Positions 39,637 to 53,341 of a DNA stretch of 64,000 bases are shown piece by piece. The stretch lies in NCBI GenBank assembly GCA_013397455.1, contig VYZB01000077.1, forward strand, positions 2,432,717 to 2,496,716, read 5' to 3'. Position 1 is the stretch's first letter. The number at the start of each line of letters is the position of its first letter. Both the position numbers and the translations under genes were made by a program. The DNA is from Crotophaga sulcirostris. Lineage: Eukaryota > Chordata > Aves > Cuculiformes > Crotophagidae. A model generated the notes under the pieces. It did no database searches and was not told the DNA's origin. It worked only from the letters and a program-made list of their open reading frames with translations.

Positions 39637-40660
39637 CATGGAATCAAAGAATGATCTGAGTTGAAAGGGACCCACAATGATCATTGAGTCCAATTCCTAT
39701 CCTTGCATAGGACAATCCCAACATTCACTTCATGTGTCTGAGGGTATTGGCCAAATGCTTCTTGAATATTATCAGGCTTGGTGTTGTGACTGTTTCCCTG
39801 AGGAGCTGTTCCAGTGCTCCACCACCCTCTGAGTGAAGAACCTTTTCCTAATATCCCACCTAAATCTTCCCTGACACATCTTCCTGCCATTCCCTAAAGT
39901 CCTATCATTGGTCACTGGTGAGAAGAGATCAACATCTGCTCCTCTTCCTTCCCTTGTGAGGAAAAAATAAATGGCTATGAGGCCCACTGCTCCAGTCTCC
40001 TCTTCTCCAGGCTGAACAGACCAAGTGACTTCAGCCTTTCATTATATGATATCTCCTCTAGACCCTCCACCAGCTCTGTGGCCCTTCTCTGGACACTCTC
40101 CAGAAGCTTGACATCGTTTTTGTACCGTGGCACCCAAAACTGAACACAATATTCAAGGTGGGGCTTCACCAGTGCAGAGTAGAGCAGGACAATCACATCC
40201 CTCGACTACCTGGCAATGCTGTGCTTGAACCCCAGGATATGGTTGGTCCTCTTGGCTGCCAGGGCACACTGGCCCTCACTGCAGGGCTGCTCTCCAGCCT
40301 CTCACTCCCCAGTCTGTTTGCGTATCCAGGGTTGCTGTGTCCCAGGTGCAAAACCCAGCACTTGCCCTTGTTAAACTTCCTGTGGTTGGTGATTGTCCAG
40401 CTCTCCAACCTGTCCAGATCCCTTTGTAGGGCTTCCCTGCCCTCCAGAGTGTCAACAGCTCCCCCCAGTTTCATGCCATCAGCAAACTTAGTCAGTAAAC
40501 CCTCAAGTCCTGCATCCAGGTCATTTATGAAGATATTAAATAGATTCATCCTTGCGGAACCCCACTAGTGACAGCGCCAGCCCAATATAACCCCATTCAC
40601 TATGACCCTTTGAGCTCGACCCATTAGCCAGTTGTTCACCCAAAATTGTTTGCATCTGTA
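39637..40660 (-). mobile_element. CR1 LINE, 5'-truncated, about 1 kb
   Basis: Minus-strand CR1 in the second intron. Translation gives [16 protein letters not shown] and [14 protein letters not shown], with FADG where FADD is expected, then [20 protein letters not shown]. Further on are [19 protein letters not shown] and [12 protein letters not shown]. The 3' tail is at the low-coordinate end (catggaatcaaagaatgatc). Frames are broken between these blocks. The right end near 40660 is approximate. Confidence 0.9.
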
Positions 40661-43600
40661 TGGCACTGCGTCATAGTCAGCTACTGTAGACTTGACACTA
40701 GTCACTTGGCAGGTATAATCTGTCACAGGTGTGACTACTGTCATATGTCTATAAGGTAGGAAAAAAGATTATTCCACTGCCCACAGTGCCTTCGTAACAC
40801 AACGTGCTTACATTAGTTTCTTTATGGAAGTACCATTTAGCCACTTCTTATGCTCATTTCTGCTACTCTATCCATTTTCTTCCTTCCCTTTCCTCCTAGG
40901 GTAATTTCTAACAATTAATAAAAAAAGGTCCTGGAGCTTATTAAACTTGCAACAACTTGCAGTGTCAATCTTGCTAAAGGTTTTCACTCCCTTAAATGAA
41001 AATTAAAATGAAAAGCACCTAAAAATTTGCCATTTATCAGTACCACAAGTTTTCCCTAACCCCGTACACTGCACTGCATCATCAGCATATGAGTAAGTAA
41101 ACTATGAATGCTGTATCCATCCTTGTTACGCTAATTTCTTTTCTAAACATTTTAGGGATTAAAGTAGCACTTTCATACTCTACTTAATAGAAGTGCAATT
41201 TACATTATATAGTCATGCTCTGCTTCACTTGATCACCTTGCTTTCTTTTTAATCTTGTCACATTAGTATATCACATTTTGGTGACCTAGTTTATTCTCCC
41301 CCTTTCAACTCGATAAGCAGCAACAGTGAAAACAGTAAATGGAGAATCAGAGACAGCTCTATTGAGAACAATAGGGTGTTTACTTGGCACCTTATTTCAA
41401 AAGCTTCAATAAATTCAGATGAAGTATTCTGTTCTCAAACAAATTTTTATAGGTTTTTTGGGTTTTTTTAATATAAACCTTACAATCTTAACTGATTTCC
41501 AATTTACATACCCCCATAAATAACAGAAGAGATTGACAGCGACATTAGTGTACAGAAATATATTCAGGACAGGTAGATATTTAAATATGCACTAAATGGA
41601 CCTAGAGGATTATTTATGGTCTAGTCCAGGTGCCATTCACTTTTTATATGCACCAGTGGCTACCAACTTAACACACCTGACCTTTATGTGGAGACCAGGA
41701 GAAGGGAAAGACTGGAGGACAACTGAATCTCATCTCCATGTTGGGCTGAGATGTGGTTGCAGTACGTAACCAGGGAGCACAACAGTACTTGTGTATCTAT
41801 TTATTTAAGCATATTTTACAAATCTCAGTATTTCTAATTTCTGATATGGATTTCGCAGGAACCTCCATGGTCAGAAATATTTATGACTGAGCAGAAATTT
41901 GTCTATTTTTATGACTTAGAGTAGTTGTTTCTTCTGTTTTATTAATTATAACCTGTATTCATTGTAGTAATACTACACATAAGCAGAAAGTATACCCTAG
42001 ACAAAAAGTGTTTTAATATTAACCTTGAGGGTCAAAATCTGTTATGAATTATTATTCCATCTTCACTCAAGTTTGCTTCTGTATTTCTAACACTTAGTTG
42101 TCTTTATTAATGTTTAAAGTGACTGAAAAATATTGTTGGGAAGTCTGGACAAATTTCACAATGTTATGACAGGTCTTATGCTATCTGTGAGAGCTCCACT
42201 CCATGAAGCTTAAGTAAAGCACCAGTCCATGGAATACTGGGATTATGTGAAAATTTCATCTATGTAAAAAGAAAATATTTCTAGTCTTAGTATTTGCAGT
42301 AAAAAAAAAAAAGCTTGGAAAACATCCACTAAGTATTCATTATCAAATCAAAAGCCAGACGACAAATAATCCTTATTTTGTATAGCCTTGTTCAGAAATA
42401 TTGCTGAAATGGGTATGATCATATAGATCCCTATTAAATCTATTTCTGCATTGTAGCATCCTGGTTATATTCTGACTCAATGTATCTTACAATGCAGACA
42501 TGCTACAGTGTGACATACATCAGAGGATTTTTTGTGACATAAATACAAGTAGGGTCTTCCAGAAGCAGTAATTCCTAGAGGAGATGTATCATCAGTAGCC
42601 CCATGGTCAGAACATTCACATGGGACACCAGAGTTTCAGTAGTATGGGTAGTCTATACTTCTCCATGAATCTGAACTTCCACTTCCCTGGGAAGTGTCTT
42701 AACAGACTCAGGAAAAACCCTGGAACTCGAAATGAATTCAGTGTTGCTTCCTCTATCATTTTTTAACCAAACCAGAACCCTGTGAATTTCACTGGAAGGC
42801 TAACATGCTGGCTCAACTTCTTTGTCCACGTACATAAAATTTCTTCACATTATTAAGAAGCTCTAGAATAACCACATTTTCGTGCATAGTTTCTGTGCAG
42901 TGGTAAGGAGAGTGAGTAAATAAAACTTTTATTTTATTAACTCAGCACTTTAGCCTTAAAATCTGTGAGTCACAAGGCATCCCTTCTCGTTTTCTTTCCT
43001 AACACAAGCAGTGCTGTTTGCTGATTTTACACAGCTTCCACGGCCTAGAGACACAGTCTGAATTATCAAGAGAGACTGAACACCAAACTCGGCAAGTCTG
43101 AATTAAATGAGATTAAAAAGAAGGGACTCTGTATCATAAATCTATCTTAATATCAGTAATCTTAGGATTTTTTTTTGAAATTACATCAGTGGACTGAAAG
43201 CTTCCATGTTGACTGCCCATGTCCACCTGTGTTTTCTCTATCTCTGTCTTGGACTGAAATCCTACATACTGACACAAAGCTAATTATAGCAGATATTTGA
43301 CAAGAATCCATTTAAACAAAACACCCTTCCACAACAGTAATTGTAATTCAGAGCAAACTGGTTTTCCAAAGCCAAACGCTCAAGTAACTAAGCAACTAAC
43401 TAATTAACTGGATTACTTGCAGGAGAAATTACATCAACCAACAATACTTACCAAGGACTTCCCTGACAAAGGGAGTTAGAAGTTACTGTAGCCAGAGGAA
43501 ACAATTCTTAAAAAAATACGTAAAAACAAAAACAAAGAAACATACACACGCATTCTCTGTTTCCTCTGGGTTCATAATCTAAACCACAGTTAAAACATTA

Positions 43601-44366
43601 GAATTATGAGTTCTGTCCTAATCCCCAAGAATGCTCCTGACAATCAGGAAAATAAAGCAAAGAAAAGTGTTTAGAAGAATTCATTACTGCCTTTAATGTC
43701 TATGTAATGCCAATGTTATAATGAAGTGGAGTTCTTCGTAAGTATTCTTAAAGTTAAGAGTTCTAATGGAAGGACTTTGTATTTCTCATCACTTCTGAGC
43801 ACAGTTAAGGAAACAGTAGGAAGGAAGACTTACATACCGTTATACACTTAATATGAAGGACATAAAGCAAGAGCAAGGGCAAAATTAAAAGTAAAGGTCA
43901 TGGTTTGAAACCACAGACCCATATGTATATGACTGCATGGTAACAGTGATCAATCTTGCATAACTGGTCACTGGGAGAACCCAGTGGAGCTATTTTATTT
44001 GGACTTGCATCAGAAAGGTTCATGCCCTCATTTTACTGGGAGAAAAGAAAGATATTTTTAAAATTGTCTCCTGAATTAGGCATTACTCCTGTGTCTTATT
44101 TACCTTTTGATCCTATTGCCCTGATAGTAATGGTTTCTAACACCAATAACACAATCCAAGATTCTTGGCACTAGAAGCGTAGTGCTGTTCCCTTGTGAGA
44201 GTAAGGAAGGCAAAGGTGTTGTGTTCCCATTGGAACTTTGAAAAATTAGCTTGATTACTCTTCCGGCATAAAGTTCATTACAGTTAAAACTAAAATTCGT
44301 GTTTACCGCATAATATAACAAAAGGGCCAAACCAGAAGAGATCATTGTTGCATTCAGCAAAGAAGT

Positions 44367-44535
44367 AGAATCATAGAATCATCTTGTTGGAAAAGACCTC
44401 TGAGATCATTGAGTCCAACTGTACCTGTCCACTTACTAAATCATATCCTTAAGAAACTCATCTATCCATCTTTCACACACCTCCAGGGATGGTTACTCAA
44501 CCACCTCCCTGGGAAGCCGTTCCGCTGGCTCATAT
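44367..44535 (-). mobile_element. CR1 3' tail
   Basis: Reverse CR1 tail in the second intron. On the plus strand it begins agaatcatagaatcatcttg, then gagatcattgagtccaact, and ends near caaccacctccctgggaagc. It lies about 460 bases below the micro-exon at 44994. No coding potential. Confidence 0.87.
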
Positions 44536-44993
44536 TCAGCCAGCTGAAGACTGATCTTTATGCCCTATGCATTCCTGATCAAATCTGGGGATCCAAAATT
44601 ATTCCTAAATATTCTCACAAATCATATCTGAGAATCCAGAATTCATGATTTTGTGAATAAAAGCTAAATGTTTCCAAAAGCACACAAAGTAAACTGATAG
44701 ACTCTATTAAGTAAAGATGGTATCGCGATCAAAAGCATTTCCATGGCCTCATCAAGAGTCTCTTAAACTCAGTGAGATTCTTCTTCTATAGTTCACAGCC
44801 CATCCTGGATTAAGTTCCTAATGTATCAACATATACTGTACTTACCCATATAGTTTTCCATACCCAGTCTTCCTCTGAACCCAACAGAACTGAAGTGTGT
44901 ATGCTGGGACAGGGAGATGGAGCTCTCATTGCTTAAAATTATCACGATCATCTGTCTTGTTGTATGGTTCATTAGGTATACAGTAAATCTTAC

Positions 44994-45022
44994 CTTATCA
45001 ATTTCATCAGAAATAGCGATGC
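44994..45022 (-). CDS. exon 2 of unidentified split gene (29-base micro-exon)
   Basis: This is a 29-base exon on the minus strand. It sits between a classic acceptor (ctattttttcag) and a strong donor (GTAAGATT). Two bases complete the Ser begun in the exon at 58002, then nine codons read IAISDEIDK and end exactly at a codon boundary. The next exon at 38036 starts in phase 0, so both junctions are in frame. The acidic peptide continues the helical region of exon 1. The exon is too short for an ORF search. It is supported by the two splice sites and by phase on both sides. Skipping it would break the frame, so it should be constitutive. Confidence 0.65.
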
Positions 45023-48000
45023 CTGAAAAAATAGATTAAAAAAAAAAAAAGATTTAGAAACATTCTTTCTATAAATGCCTTTTACTACAGTAGTGAAAGT
45101 AAGGTTTAATCTGAAAAGTTTACATATTGTTCTCTGCACACTGCTGTACAGTATAATGTATGATACTTCGTTCCATTAGTGAAATTGCCTGGAAACAACT
45201 ATCCTCAGCTGCAATATTACCAAAATGTTCTTTTAAAAAAATATAGAAATGGAAACAGCAGATGTGCCAGTAAAGTGTCAATGAGCTTAAGTATACTTCT
45301 ATCTGCTTTCTAAAATTAAATCAGCAACATAATATTTATATATGGACATATTATTATGCAAATCTCGCCCTGACCAACATGCGTAACATAATGCTGCAAT
45401 TACAGGGCAACATGGACATGACTCTTCTCTCTTTCTCCACGGTTCAGTGTAGAAATGAGTCTATGAAAACAGATAGAATTTAAAGAGAGGAAAATCTCAA
45501 AGTAAAATACCACAATAAAATGCAAACCAGTTTTTCTAAATCTTCTGAACAAGAACTTGTTTCTTTGCTCTTGTTCCACCTGCCTTGCCTGAAGCTTTCC
45601 TATGCTTGCTTCCATAATGTCATCCAACTCTTTTAATTATGAACATCCTGTAGCACATTAAATACACACAGCTGGTCTCTGATAACACAACTGCTCACCT
45701 CAGTCATATCACATGGAGACATAAAGCAATCACACATTTAATGTTATCATGTTGAAAATTCTGACGTATTGAAAGCAAAGTGTTTACCAGGTTCCTATGA
45801 TGTTTGATAAGAAACATTTCCAGGTTAGAACTTCAATTCAAAAACCAAAGAAAATCATCTCCTGGTGATAAAAACAAAGTGGATGAGTACCTATGTATAG
45901 GAAGAACACACACTTGAAGGTTGTTTTCTAATTCATACCATGTTATCAAGATAATGTCTTCCATGGAATGCAAGAAATTATATTGCAAAATATGCAGTAT
46001 CAGCTGAGCGGAGAGTTATTCTTTCTAGAATCATACTAAAGATTGCAGCAGTATAAGCTTATTTCCATGACTTCGTTATTTGTTACTATTTGATATACCA
46101 TAACTACCTGACTTCATTGGGTTTTTACCATGCTTTTAATCATTAACTTTACATGACTAATTCGAAGTTTAGATAACATTCTTATATCGATTTTCATTTT
46201 TAAATCAGTGAAGTGCTAGGAGAACAAGGCCTGATAAACACATAAGAAATATACCATGAGTTAACTTCATAAATGCAGTCATTTAATAGTTATAAAGTAG
46301 ATTATAATGCAAAAGATCTATTTCACTTACCCCTTCTATCCCTCCTAACGTCCATACAGTAGGTTACATCAACCTGAACCATTCAACAGGACTTCAGTGC
46401 ATTACGAATTTCTTTAAATCCAAATGGGCATTTATTAGAGAGAAGATAACTGCAGTCTTGGAGGCAGTAAAACCATAATTCAAGGTTCTCCTCATCTGTG
46501 CTTTGAAAACCCGATTTCCATCAACCAGCTTTCCATCACATTGGATGTATTTTAGATACCCAAGGTCAATCTATTTTACCAACACAAACGTTCTATCCAA
46601 ACAAGCTACCTTTTCTCAGCAATTTGGCATAATGTTAAGATGGTTCGTTTTGTTTAGAAATTTATTTCCTCAGGTTGGAGGTTGGTCCCTTTTTCTTCTG
46701 CTTTCACAGATGCTCTCTGAATGGGTCTTTGAACACCTGGAGCGGATGTAAGAGCTATCCCTGTTCCCTATGCTTACTTGTTAAAAATATTTATTCTCAA
46801 GATTGGCAAAAGAAACTTCAAAGAGTAACCCTGCCATTTCCAAGACTCCATTCCAGAAAATGTCAAATGCTTTTATTACTCAACAGCCTATGTAGCTAAT
46901 CAAATACCAGTACTGAAAGCACTAAATAGGAAATGGGGAAAATTGTACATACAGTTATATGCCTCAGACAAAAACCTTTACTAACTTCACTGCTTAAGTT
47001 ACATATAAGTGTATAAAACTGAAAACACCCATAATCGAAAGAAAAGGCTTTAGGTTTTGGGTTTGGGGTCTTTTTTGGTGTATGTCTCATTGGTTCCCCA
47101 ATTCTTTGAATTTTAGAGGAGACTAAGATGAGTACTTGAATTGACCAGAATACCTCAAATTTCTTCTTTACCAGATTGTAAACAGTAGCAAGACACCAAC
47201 ACTAACTGTATTTCTTAGATAAGAATGTAGAAAGATCGCAGTTTCTGAAGACATCTTGCCAAAACAAAATTTTAAAAGTTTAGAGAACTTTTACCTTTGC
47301 AATCGCACAATTAAACCTGCAAACTCTTTTTCTCTCTCCCTCTCTCTGATGCAGTGTCAAGAGAAAAGAAAAAGGATTCTTGGAAAGAAACTTCTTAAGG
47401 AGCTTTTTACAGTAATCTTGGCATGGTCATTCTTCTGGAGGATTTACCATATTGTTAGGTATAAAGATCTTTATGCTATGTCTTTATGTCATTAACATTA
47501 ACAAAACTCCATTATTTACTGATAATACAACCCCACCAACAGAGACCATAATAAATTAACCCATAAAAAGGTGCATGTAAAAAAGCTTCTCATTTTCTTC
47601 CAAGACACTACTGCACAACACACTGTGTTTATCTCCTCTTACAAATTTTCTTTTGCAGTTGCCAAAGTGACAAAATATTGCAGCTGAAATTGAGAGGAAG
47701 GGAGACTTGCACCTTGTCTGCAGTAGACAGAAAATTACAACAGTGGAGTGATTTTTGGGGGGCAGACCTCAGGTGGAATAATAGGGACTGCCGTTTTGAC
47801 AAAGTAGTTCCTCACAAAATTAATCCCATTGCATATATTACCATAACATTAAAAGAAAAACCAAAACAACCTGAACAAGAATCCTAAGAATGCAACTTGA
47901 GATACTCATAATTACCATATGGAAATATGTAGGATTTCTGTTATCCTCTTAACTGTTATGACACTCCTGATTTTTCAGCAGTCAAATAGGCTGCTGTCAG

Positions 48001-51000
48001 TTACTTTATTTTCAAGTAATACCTCAACAATTTAAAATATCTGAATTTCTACAAAGTAATGGTAGCAATGGATGTCATCTCTAGTTCATACAATTGCTAA
48101 TATACAGAGATCAGAGTTCTTCAAAAAGAAAATCCATTTCACTTGTTTTGTATATGTGACAACAAATGTATGATTATTTTCTTTTTTTTTTCTCTGTGGC
48201 TTGCATACAACATAAAAGAGGAATAATAAATTTTACTTTTCATATATTCTAAACAGGAAACTGTCAGTGTAAAATCACAGGGTACCAGAGACAAAGGAAC
48301 AGCCCATTCCATGAAACTACTTTAAATGGAAACAGCTATGTTTCAGGTTTTGGCAAAACAATTATAGCTATAGCCAAAATGTCGAGATAGTAAAAATTCT
48401 TTACTGAACAATTTAGTCACTTTCTCAAACTGTGGTCTTTTTTTCATCACAACTTAATCCTAATCATCAAAAACCTCTAATACCAGAAAAAACTGACACA
48501 TCTGGTTTGTTCAAGTTTGAACCCAATGGTTTTCTTTGAATATAAGTTATTAGGAACAACTGTTTCTGACTTCCCTCAGTTCAAAACGTTAAAAGCCTGA
48601 CCCTACATGATGGTGAACATACAACTTTAGGGCTTTAGAAATGGAATGCTTTAGGGCAAAAAATGGAAGCTTTTGGGCTGCTTCTTCATTGCTCTGCCTG
48701 AAGTCACTGAGTAGCAAACAAGAAGGGGACCGTTGAAAGTTCTCCTGCCTTTGTTGGGGAAGGTCTTCTAATGTAAAAGGCAAATCCTTCAGAAATAAGG
48801 GTGTATGGCTTTACCCATCCTTTCACAACCGCTGTTTCTCACAGACAACATTTGCCATAGTTTTATATCATGACTGACAACTATACAATAGTCCCACCAT
48901 TGTTCCTTTTTGCAATGAGAAAGTGCAGTGTTCCAGCGAATTGGGTGAGAGGTTTGCTTGCCACCATCAGCTAAGCCTCACAGACAAGGTTTACAGTGGG
49001 AATCATTTATGCACCTAACTGCCAATTTTATGTCTTTAAAAATCCACCCTTTTACAAGTAACTGAGAGTGCTGAATTTTGATCAGGCATCACAAGTGCCC
49101 AGCCCACTCCACTGTTTGGTGAATAACACAGACAGATTCAGGGCACTTTTTTCTGCTTTTGAGTGTAATGGCCCTCTGTGCTTTAAGGGTGCTGGAACAA
49201 TAAAGTAATTGGTATGAATACGCTTTTACAGTCCTTCAGAAACGCTTTACAGCAACAACTACTGCCATCTCTGATCAGCAACGAATCTGGAGTGGGGCTG
49301 TTCATGCTAGTACAGTCTCTCTCAACTGGAACACTTTCATCTTGTCAATAGTTTGGTTTTTGAAGAGAATTGGAAGAACAAGGAACTCTCTGACTGCAGG
49401 AAAGTTCTTTTACCCTAGGATTAAATGAAACATGACTACAAGACAATGTAATAACAATGCAACTTAATACTTACAATATTTTAATTACTCTTATCATGCC
49501 TACATTAAGCAGATTCCCCCAAAGCATATCTCACTGTATTAGCCACACACCTTATGGTTTTCTTAGACATAAAACATTAAACCAGTTCTTTGTTGTGCCC
49601 ATTTTAAAAAAATAGTATGGATTATTAAATTGTCCATACATATAAAAAATCATTCTTTACATAGTTATCTTAGATTTCTGTTCCCAATCTTCTAACCCTT
49701 CAGCAATCTGCAGCAGCACAATGGTAAGAACATAGAAAAAAATATGATGACCATTACAGCATTAGAACATCGCCTTTGAGGAGAAAGCCACTCCTCAAAG
49801 TGTATCTGCACCTGGCTTTAACCAAATAAAATCCCTTTTGAGTCTACAATGAGTATCTGCCACAGTAAAGGAAAGACTTCATGCTTAGGACATTCTGCTT
49901 AATTTCTACCTCACCAGGAAATGAAATTTCTTTCAAAAGAAAAATGAACATTGTTAATAACAATTCCATGAGTCTTAAAAATGCCTAGCTCCTTCATATG
50001 CAGTTCATAGAATAGTTTTATTTGCTGCTGCTCCCTTGCAACAAATACAATTAATACAGTACCTAATGCCTCTCCACTCCGTGGTATTATTCCTTTTTGA
50101 AGAGTGACTTTTAGATTTTGATGCATTTAATTCAACAGTAGAAAATTAATTTTCACCATATGAGTTCAGGTCTTTTGAAATGGCAACTCATAAAATCCCT
50201 GCCTGCTGCATTATTCGTGATAAGCTTTACAGTAGCTTAAAACCTTGCAATATCTTGATAAGCTATACACACTTGAAATTATAGAACAGGTATTCTGGTA
50301 ATAATGAAACTTGAGAGTTTTTGCTTTTATTTGTGGTCCTTAAATAACTATAGGAAGAAATAACACAAAATAGAAATTACTTGAGACTTTTTTAAGACTT
50401 ATATTTTTCTAAATGCACAATGTACATCTGACAAGTCTAATGTGTACCTAGTTATAAGAAAATAAAATGCTATTACTTTAATGTATGCCAGACTACCACT
50501 ACTCAGCTCAATGGGAGGAAATAGCTTATGCATTTTCCTAAACACCCAGAAGATGGCCACAGAGCTCCCAATAGCCAGTTTTCCTACTTGCCAAACAAAG
50601 CCTCTGGATTTGACAGACAAGTTTGACAGAGTTTAGAGATACTGAGACAACTCCAATGCAACTCTGAATAACTTGACAAAATTCATTCTCAGGATCGGTG
50701 TAGGCCAGGAAATTTGTGGATGGTTGGACTGTCAACTCCATAGTGTATCACAGGTTCTGTAACAAACTCCAGGATAGAAATAGCATTATCATACTTTTAT
50801 TAATGCTGCAGTTTTGAGAATGAACACAGCAATACCGTGTCATGTATTAACTGCTTGGCAGTTAACTGTCCTAATGCATTCTCCTATCCAGAGTAAATTA
50901 GAGGAAGCAATGTTCCCTCACTGGTGGGACAGGCCATCTCAGACATACTTGCACTTCCCACAGCAAAGTCTCATGCCATACTGCAGCTGGCAGCATACTA

Positions 51001-52686
51001 AATTCTATCCCCTGTGCCTGTGTGCACCATGTATTAAATGCAAGGTAAATTGAAATAATTTACTTCACACAATCCTTGGATCATGAAGGACATTAAATGG
51101 TTGCTCTGGTTGTATCAAACAAATCATTTCCCCCTCAAAATATGTACTCAAGAACCAAACCAGCTCAAGTCATTTCTGTGTAGGAACTATATAATAAATT
51201 TGTCACTATCTGTCATGCATCAATAGACATCCTTTTATTATTTACTTATACTGAGTAATTTTACAACTTTCAAAATTAGACATATTTCCTCCAGTAGTAA
51301 CTCAGAGATTTTCTGTGATGGCATATTGAATTGAAACCTTAGAGTTCTTGCCAAATAGGTGCATATGTCCTCGTATTATTAAACGACTATGTATCAAGTC
51401 TGTGTAGGGGTATCCATCTTGAATTAGGATAACATTCCATTCATCATCTAGCTGTATAAGAACAAGGGAAACTGTCATCTACAATGCACCACATATTAAC
51501 ATATCAGCACACTATCCATCAGTATAGTCACTATCCAGGAAACACAGATTTAATTTCTCCTCCCCATGGCGGCTTTAAAAAAATAAAAATAATCACCAGC
51601 AAACGAAACTACTACTTAGACTTGCAGTATTTCTACATTCAAATTTCTGAGTGGCTTTATTCAGAATACAAGTTTCAGAATTAGGTGTGGTGAGTAATAA
51701 ATTTGGGAAACAGAGAGAAACAAAATGCAAAGTGACCACCAAATATTACTTCTCGGAAACTCTCCTATGCTAAGGTCATCTCAGAAGAGAATAATCAACA
51801 CTGCAGAATCTTTCAAAACTATTGATTTTAGGGAAAGGTGTACACCGCAGTAGATTGGTTAAGGTTGATAGCCCACTACAGCTATTAGCTACAGCTCACC
51901 CTTTTTCTTCCCCCTGAATGTCAACTCCCTTCTTCTAAGAATTAGGAAGTACCATATCTGAGATAACAGTTACACAAGCACCAGTTCTGCAACAGCATTA
52001 GGGAGACTTTTAGAAAGCCAACACTTTTCCAGAAAAGGACACTGCAACTCAAAAAGATCCTCTAGTCCTGGAACTTAGTGTAGGCTAGATCAGAATGGCC
52101 AATACCTCCACAAAGGTAATTAAATATTTAACATCTGTAGGAAAAAGATACTTAAAACTGAAGTTCATCTATATAAGATGCACTTTATAATTGAATGGCA
52201 ATAATTTTGTTCGCTTGCTTCCTGTTACAATTTCAGAAAACACCATCATTTTGTATTATCACTCATACATTACACTAAAAGCAAAAGGATTTTATGAGCA
52301 AAGGCAGTATCGGATAACAGCTGCAGTACTAAGATAAAATTATCTTCCTTAAAGGTTTGATTGAGCTTATCTAAAAATGTCGATCTCAAAATAAATCACA
52401 AACATTGATCTCACACAAGAATAATATGATTTTAAAGTTCAGCCCGAATACAAGAAAGGAAAAATCCTCTACAGAATACGGATGACTAGTTATGTGGTTC
52501 AATTAGCAGAACACATTTAGGGCTAGATGCTCAACTGATCATGGGTAAGCCATTTTTACAGATTAAAGCCAACAACTGCATATGATGGGAAAAAATACTT
52601 AAGTATTATGTCTTATAACAATGACCCTCATGAGTTGATTGATAAAAGTATGGTTATATGTCATGCAGGTGAGCATGTGCAGTTAT

Positions 52687-52706
52687 ATCATCATCGTCAT
52701 CATCAT
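52687..52706. repeat. (ATC)n microsatellite with one interruption
   Basis: ATC/TCA units with a single cgt change in the middle. Confidence 0.8.
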
Positions 52707-53177
52707 AAATGCCTGGTTTCAATGGGAAAGTTCAGAGCATAAATGTTAGTGGCATTCCATTCAAGTATATGTTCCATAACTGAAATGTAATTCATAGTTT
52801 CCTATAGTGTAGATGTTTGTAAATGAAACCCCAATCTAACATGTTTTAGAGACTGCTAAATGCGTTGAAGTAGTTCATGATGTATATATTAAACTTCTCA
52901 CATCCCACATATTCACAGGTTCATCCACAAAACCAAGGACATAATTTTAGTGGTTTGTTAACACATTATGATCTTTCTTTGAAATAGTTCTATCCTTATT
53001 GTTATGAGAGTTTTGTTGCTTATCTTCTTCCCTGTAAAAGATAAACAGAACACAGTTTTTTACATTTCACTATTTTATCTTTTTCTTAAAGGGGTAAAAT
53101 CATGTCTTGTCTTTCCTAAGCTATGTATAAACAACATCAAGTAATTCTAACGTTATGAGAAATAACTGTCTGAGATA

Positions 53178-53341
53178 CTCTAGAGACACCTGGAGATCTT
53201 TCACTCTTGGAGATATTCAAGAACCACGGACATGGTCCTGGACAACAGGCTGTAGTTGGCCCTGTTTGAGCGGGAGGGTGCACCAGATGACCTCTAAAGG
53301 TCCCCTCAAACCTCAAACATTCTCTGATTCTATGATTCTTT
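53178..53341 (+). mobile_element. CR1 3' tail
   Basis: Plus-strand CR1 end within the 13 kb intron. It contains gagatattcaagaaccacgg, the segment ccagatgacctctaaaggtc and the terminal repeat tctctgattctatgattct. Overlapping open frames on both strands are by-products of this repeat. Confidence 0.85.

Larger units (their letters stand above)
38037..44993 (-). other. 7 kb intron
   Basis: Intron between exons 2 and 3, starting GTAAGATT and ending tttcatcttcag on the minus strand. It contains two minus-strand CR1 copies (39637-40660 and 44367-44535). Nothing else was recognised. Confidence 0.6.
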
